Source: Symbiodinium natans (Eukaryota > Sar > Dinophyceae > Suessiales > Symbiodiniaceae). From it: a stretch of 64,000 bases of DNA. The notes beneath the pieces are model-generated. The model saw nothing but the letters and a program-made list of their open reading frames with translations, made no database searches and was not told the origin of the DNA. The position numbers and the translations under genes were made by a program. The first letter of the stretch is position 1; each line of letters opens with the position of its first letter. Of this stretch, positions 59,362 to 64,000 are shown one piece after another. Location: assembly GCA_905221605.1 (NCBI GenBank), contig CAJNDS010002035.1, positions 624,500 through 688,499 of the forward strand, given 5' to 3'.

Positions 59362-59438
59362 GCGGTGGAGTACGCAAGCAGCAGCTTCGACTCGTCCTTG
59401 CAGCTGTGCGCGGGCGCAGCTTGGCGATTTCTTGGGGG
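59362..59438 (+). CDS. Candidate exon, unidentified
   Basis: After CAACCCAG the frame reads AVEYASSSFDSSLQLCAGAA then WRFLG, ending at GTTTGGGG. It follows the same CCCTAAA-exon-GTTTRGGG layout as SulP exons and may be a late SulP exon. Confidence 0.4.
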
Positions 59439-60750
59439 TTTGGGGTTTAGGGTTTAGGGTTAGGTTTCAAGCTAGCTCTGCAGCAGAGGGAGTGCCAGCA
59501 TTTGTCTGAGTACCTGTCTCTGGACACAAGCGTTCGGTAGCCTGCGCAGCACTGCCTTCAGGGTCCCTGTCCTGCGTTTGTTTTCTCCATGTTGTTGAAA
59601 CTCCAAGACAGAGTCTCACTTTGTCCTGATGGCTAAAATCCGAGTTCCACGCACAAGCAAGCAAAGGCTCCTTAAGCTCAATGTTTCTAGAGCATCGAGT
59701 TCAGGCTTCAGGGGTGCATTCAGACATCAGAAGAAAGCAAAAACCCTAAACCAATAAGCCCTAAATGGGACCCTTATACGGCACCTTCGGGGTTGTATAG
59801 GGAATCAGATTAATGGTCCCTTGTAGCAGCCCAGCAGTCAATGAGGCTTGCCTGCGTTGCACTGGCACATCGGTGGGGAAAAGCGAGGCACAGCCGTCAC
59901 AGACTGATTCTACACTGCCACTCTGGCTTAGCAGTCCAAGGGTTAGGGTTTGGTTTAGGGTTTAGGGTTTCGGGGTTAGGATCATCTAGGGAGGCCATGT
60001 GCGACTGTACTTCGCTAGCTTGCTACCCATGCAGTATCACGGCAGGTGCTTTAAGGTCGTTATTGCATGGGTGACTGGATAGCTGCGCTTGGGATGAGGC
60101 TATATCATGGTGGGTTGCCCAGTACCTGTTGAGGCGACAACCTAATCGTAGCCTGCAACCCCCTGCAGCGCACATCGCTCTCCCTCCAATCCCTCTCGGT
60201 CCCTCCGTTCCCTCTCTCGGTCTTCTCTCCGCTCCCTCTCTCTCTCTCTCCCAATCTCCTCTCTCTCGCTCTCTCTTGCTCTCCCTCTCCCTGTGGCTCT
60301 CCCTTTCCTCTCGCCCTCTTTCTCTCCCTCTCCTCCCTCTCCCAGTGCCTCTTTTCCTTTCTCTCTCCTCCGTCTGTCACTGTGTCCCTCTGCGGCGCAT
60401 GTCCTTCGGTCTGTCAGTCGCTCTCTCTCTCTCTCTCTCCTTCTCTCTCTCTCTTCTCTCTCTGCTTCTCTCTCTCTTCCTCTCTCTTCTCTCTCTCCTT
60501 CTCTCTCTCCTTCTCTCTGTCAACGATACGCACGCAAGCCTGCTCTTGTACGACTTGGGGTCTGCGGGTTCGTGTGGCTCTGACAAGATGTTGAGTGAAA
60601 GCTGACCGTCCATCTCGCACGCCCTCCTAGCATATTTCACCCATGTTGTTCCTAAAGCCCTAAACCCTACACCCTAAACCCTAAACTCTAAACCCTGAAC
60701 CCTGAACCCAAAACCCTAAACCCTAAACCCTAAACTGTACGAAAGAGCAG
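59439..60750. other. Unassigned with a CT-rich block
   Basis: 60178-60520 is a (CTCTCTCC)-type polypyrimidine block whose Ser/Leu frames (and Arg/Glu frames on the minus strand) are artefacts. The rest is unassigned with small TTTAGGG/CCCTAAA patches. Confidence 0.55.
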
Positions 60751-60781
60751 GTTCTGGTCATACCCTTCGACACCTTGCGCA
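60751..60781 (+). CDS. Candidate exon, possible end of a CNB-like domain
   Basis: After AGAGCAG the frame reads VLVIPFDTLR and meets GTAAGG. The pattern fits the strand that closes a cyclic-nucleotide-binding roll, so it could be a later SulP exon; very short. Confidence 0.3.
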
Positions 60782-61495
60782 GTAAGGAGTTGGAGGCTGG
60801 GCGCTGCCGGAACTGAGCTCCCTGAACCCTGACCCTCAACCTCAACCCTAAACCCTAACCACCCGAAGCTTACACAGCCACGGAAAGTCAAACTTTTAAA
60901 CCCTAAACCGGAGCAGTGGGACGATTTGCCTGGTGCATCCTGCTTCTGATAGGAACCCAGACTTGCGCTGGTGCTACGGCCCTGTCCTGAGCTAGGGGCA
61001 AGTAGGAGTTCTGGGATCTCCTACCGAAGGGTCTAGGTTTTAGGATCTTGGGGGGGGTGGCCAACTAAGGCTTAGTGAAGGGGTACTTTGGGCCTTGTTC
61101 TGGGTAGGGAGTAGTTCGGGCTAGGGGCAATACACTGATGCCTTCTTTTCTTTGTGGGAGGGGGGGGGGGGTGGTTCCCCTGCAATCCCCGTTCAAGACA
61201 AACGGCAGCCTTTTTGGTCTAAGCCCAAAACCCTTATGAACCGAGGATCCTATGAAAAAGCACAGGCCCTGTCAGAACACAAAGCAACGGGAAGCTGCGG
61301 CCAATGCCCCCACTTTGGCAACCCTAAACACGAAAAACCGCGAGCACTTCGAGGGTTCTCTTGGGGGTTCTGGCGGTTGCTGCAGCTGGAGGGCCAGTAC
61401 TGTGGGCGGCGGGTAATTACTCTACCTTATTCACGCAGAACTTAGCTTAGCTCATGGCCCGACCCAGAACCTTCACGTAGCTGTTCTTCAACAGG

Positions 61496-61563
61496 CTTCT
61501 TGAGGGAGGGGGGTTCATGGGGGGGTAGGTTCCTAGGGAACCTTACCCCCCTCCCTTAAGAAC
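61496..61563. repeat. Near-perfect palindrome
   Basis: TTCTTGAGGGAGGGGGGTTC pairs with the CCCCTCCCTTAAGAA at the right; inner GGGGTAGGTTCC pairs with GGAACCTTACCCC. About 68 bp; hairpin-forming foldback unit. Confidence 0.75.
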
Positions 61564-61924
61564 CCTTTATTCTCCGAGGACGTGGCTATCGCGCCTGGTA
61601 TCAAATGCCCTCATCGCCTCCACCCACAATGCCCCAGCCTCGGCGTCTTACCCCCTAAAGCCCTGAACCCTAAATCCCAAAGCCCCCCAACCCCCCTCTC
61701 CCTTTTTGGCTTGGCTCCCGGAACTTTGCCGGTTTAGGGTTTGGGATGTAGGGTTGAGGGTTGAGGGAAACCAGGTGCATTCGAATTCCTGGATTGGCAT
61801 CAGCACGGTGTGTCAGAAAGGGCTACTTAGGTACATAGGGACTATACAAGGTATATAGGGCTACAGAGGGGAATAAGCTTAAGCGTCCGTTCTAGGGGTC
61901 CCTTCTTCTTGGAGGTTCACGGCA

Positions 61925-62030
61925 CTTATGAACCAATTATATCTGTACTTATAACCCACTTATGAGCCCCTTAAGTGCCCTAAGATGGTTATAAGTACAG
62001 TGATAAGTACAGTTATAATTGGTTAATAAG
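61925..62030. mobile_element. Intact relative of the inverted-repeat element hit by the YR retroelement
   Basis: About 106 bp with ends CTTATGAACCAATTAT and ATAATTGGTTAATAAG; AGTTATAATTGGTTAATAAG at 62011-62030 is the uninterrupted form of the insertion site at 47317/55364. Confidence 0.8.
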
Positions 62031-62397
62031 ACCCTAAACCCTAAACCCTAAACCCTAAACCCTAACCCTAAACCCTAAGTATACCCCTTAAAGGGAGCGG
62101 TGCCGGGCCGAGGACCCCCTCAGCAATCTTCATTGGAGGGAGCTCCGGCCATGGTCTTGGCTCTGCTTGCCAAGCGCATTTGTGTTCAGATCTCAACCCT
62201 AAACCCTAAACCCTAAACCCTAAACCCTAAACCCTAAACCCTAAACCCTAAACCCTAAACCCGGCCCTAAACCTAAACCCTAAACCCTAAACCCTAAACC
62301 CTAAACCCTGACTGGTCTCACACTTTCACAGGTGCTGTAGAGAGTCAGGGAGTGTTGGGGTGATGAAGGCTTGAGACTGCCAACTTCTGATCCACAG

Positions 62398-62583
62398 CTC
62401 TTCCTCTACGATGGGGGCAATTCCTCAGCAGGAGAAGCAAGTGGGAGAATTGGCCAAGCTATGCTGAGTTATGCTAAGTTAGAGTACCTGATGAACAAGG
62501 GGCCCGATCTGAACTGCTCATCCCACACGCGCACGCTCGCACCGCCAGCAAGCACGTGGACTAACGGAGTCCCCGCAAGCTGA
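62398..62583 (+). CDS. Candidate terminal exon, unidentified
   Basis: After ATCCACAG the frame reads LFLYDGGNSSAGEASGRIGQ then AMLSYAKLEYLMNKGPDL and stops at TGA 62581-62583 (61 codons). It may end the gene whose exons lie at 57.5-60.8 kb. No family recognised. Confidence 0.4.
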   Translation, partial: LFLYDGGNSSAGEASGRIGQAMLSYAKLEYLMNKGPDLNCSSHTRTLAPPASTWTNGVPAS

Positions 62584-64000
62584 ACACGATGCACACTGCA
62601 ACTTCCCCTCGCAAGACAGTCTGTCAGACACCCCGCGCGACGAAGGGGCACGGATGTCCAATGTTATAACATCGGGTGTGCTTCGGAATCGAGAACCACC
62701 GTCCCCTTCAAGCAGGCGAGTGATAAATGTGCAGCTTTCCTAATTTGGATATCCCAAAAAGGGTTGACCCCATAATGGTGATCGGAGCCCCAGACGGGAC
62801 CATCAATCAGAATCCCAAGTCCTTCGTCTTCGGCCAAGGTTCCAAAGCCAAGACTGCAATCTAACGGTGGCTCACTCAGGGCTCCTGTGCGAGTGGAATG
62901 CCTAGGCTCAGTGATATATCTGGACTCAGCTCACCGTCGCTCACCGTATCCCTCAACCTTCAACCCTCAAGCCTGAACCGCGTAAAGCTTTACCCTAGAC
63001 CCGGAACCCTAAACCCTAAACCGTAAACCCTATTATAGCCTCGGGTACCTGCCAATGCAAGCCGTGCTGCAAAGGTCGTGTGATGGGCTGGCGGATCTAA
63101 TTACCGCGTTATCCTTCCCACCCTGTTAGTGACCGCTAGTGCTAGTCTGGGTCCTTGAGTCACACCTTGTCGAATGTTGATGCTTGCTACAGCTTGACGT
63201 TGCTAGAAACAGGTTGTGCGCAACTACAGTTCCAGCAGGCTATAGTAGTTTCGGCAAATCTCTGCGGGACTCAAGGCCGCCCACTCCAGGACCTAGCCTC
63301 CGCTTTTATTGCTTTTGAATTTACCTTCGGCACGCTTGTGTCACTTTTCTTTAGATCAGCTGTTGCGCACAGCGGGTCTGGATGAAGTCCAAGGCAAGCA
63401 GGCGCAATGACCCCAATGGTATAATCAAGACTGCCGCCGGCTCAAAAAATCATGTCCTGCCGGAATGCGCCTACCCCACTGTCACGAGTGCGAAGCAGAC
63501 GCAAGACGTGTGCCCAACACAAGCCTGTGCGGCAGCACTTCGCAGGTCCTAGCAAGTCTTGGTGTACTGGGCCACACAGGAACTGTGAGTCTGAAGATAG
63601 TCGCGTCTAGAGCTGGTGGAGTAGCTTCTTGCGCCTTCGAATGTTGTACTATACACGTCTTCTGAAGAATGCAATTTCTGCTCGAGCCACCAAACAAGAC
63701 TCGTCGCATATACTTTCCCCTAACCGCAGGTGCCGGGGGCATCAACATAAAAGCCTGCTTTCCGTGAACAGTCAGATTGGGATGACTACTACTTGCTAAG
63801 AACCCCCCAAAAACACAAACAATAATCCCTGTATTATCCTTATAATGAAGAGTATTTACAATTCTTGGGGGGGGGGGGGGCTTCTCAAGCAATTCGTGGA
63901 TGAGGATCGTGAGACCTCTGCTGCGAGCCATAGCTGTGCACCCATTCCCATGCCATGCTGGAAACACTGACGCCTGGCTCTCGTGCAAACCAAAGAATAC
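62584..64000. other. Unassigned interval
   Basis: Mostly non-repetitive, with a small CCCTAAA patch (63005-63030) and a poly(G) run (63867-63880). Open frames at 63155-63385, 63465-63665 and on the minus strand at 63482-63988 have no recognisable content. Confidence 0.4.

Larger units (their letters stand above)
60782..62397. other. Unassigned with inverted-repeat elements and CCCTAAA tracts
   Basis: Open frame 61152-61445 is not convincing. 61830-61905 repeats 33310-33400. CCCTAAA at 62032-62080 and 62196-62308. Confidence 0.45.

Noticed and set aside
60129-60640. Ser/Leu-rich + frames and Arg/Glu-rich minus frames
   Set aside because: CT-dinucleotide block; no independent coding signal.
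1-64000. tRNA, rRNA, CRISPR array or dinoflagellate spliced-leader gene
   Set aside because: No cloverleaf, rRNA core, regularly spaced repeat-spacer array or spliced-leader core (TTTTGGCTCAAG) was found by eye.

Overview
The window looks like nuclear DNA of a dinoflagellate, most likely a Symbiodiniaceae-type genome. This is an inference from four things: plant-type telomere heptamers (TTTAGGG/CCCTAAA) are scattered through almost every non-coding interval; genes are cut into exons of about 50-150 nt in very long introns; some splice donors appear to be GC or GA as well as GT; and both large retroelements are of types I associate with dinoflagellates (a non-LTR element with an OTU protease, and a tyrosine-recombinase retroelement with a cytosine-5 DNA methyltransferase). 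No rRNA, tRNA or CRISPR was seen. All recognisable coding sequence is on the + strand.

Layout. 1-3.8 kb: two unrecognised ORFs, a 53-bp minisatellite and a long CCCTAAA block. 3.8-14.9 kb: a two-exon gene for a multi-pass membrane protein with a TIR-like SHTW motif; its single visible intron holds a huge CAN repeat and a complete-looking 8.5-kb non-LTR retrotransposon (5496-14034) flanked by a 15-bp target duplication that spans the 3' splice site. 15.5-23.5 kb: telomere-like repeats around exons of an unidentified Cys/Lys-rich protein ending at 23502. 23.5-29 kb: (TTTTGGGG)n, C-rich repeats and foldback elements. About 29.06-56.5 kb: a sulfate-permease gene of the SulP type, with transporter exons at 32.4-41.6 kb, STAS exons at 42.3-45.3 kb and a probable cyclic-nucleotide-binding module at 47.1 and 56.4 kb. 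Its last recognised intron contains an 8,046-bp tyrosine-recombinase retroelement (47318-55363). 56.5-64 kb: isolated exon candidates, repeats and otherwise featureless DNA.

Three observations stand out. (1) Introns of the SulP gene typically begin inside a TTTAGGG tract, where the first heptamer supplies the GT donor, and end shortly after a CCCTAAA tract, so the two intron ends are complementary. Two telomere-like tracts are flanked by exact 14-bp direct repeats, as if inserted with a target duplication. (2) The tyrosine-recombinase retroelement has the order recombinase, gag, methyltransferase-RT-RNase H, with perfect A1...B1A2..B2 split direct repeats. It sits in a small inverted-repeat element whose uninterrupted relative is also in the window (61925-62030), which fixes the insertion point to the base. 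(3) The non-LTR element landed on a splice acceptor and its target duplication rebuilt that acceptor, so the host reading frame survives.

Exon edges are my reading of splice dinucleotides and frames; where consecutive exons join in phase this is stated. Without transcripts the edges are approximate.
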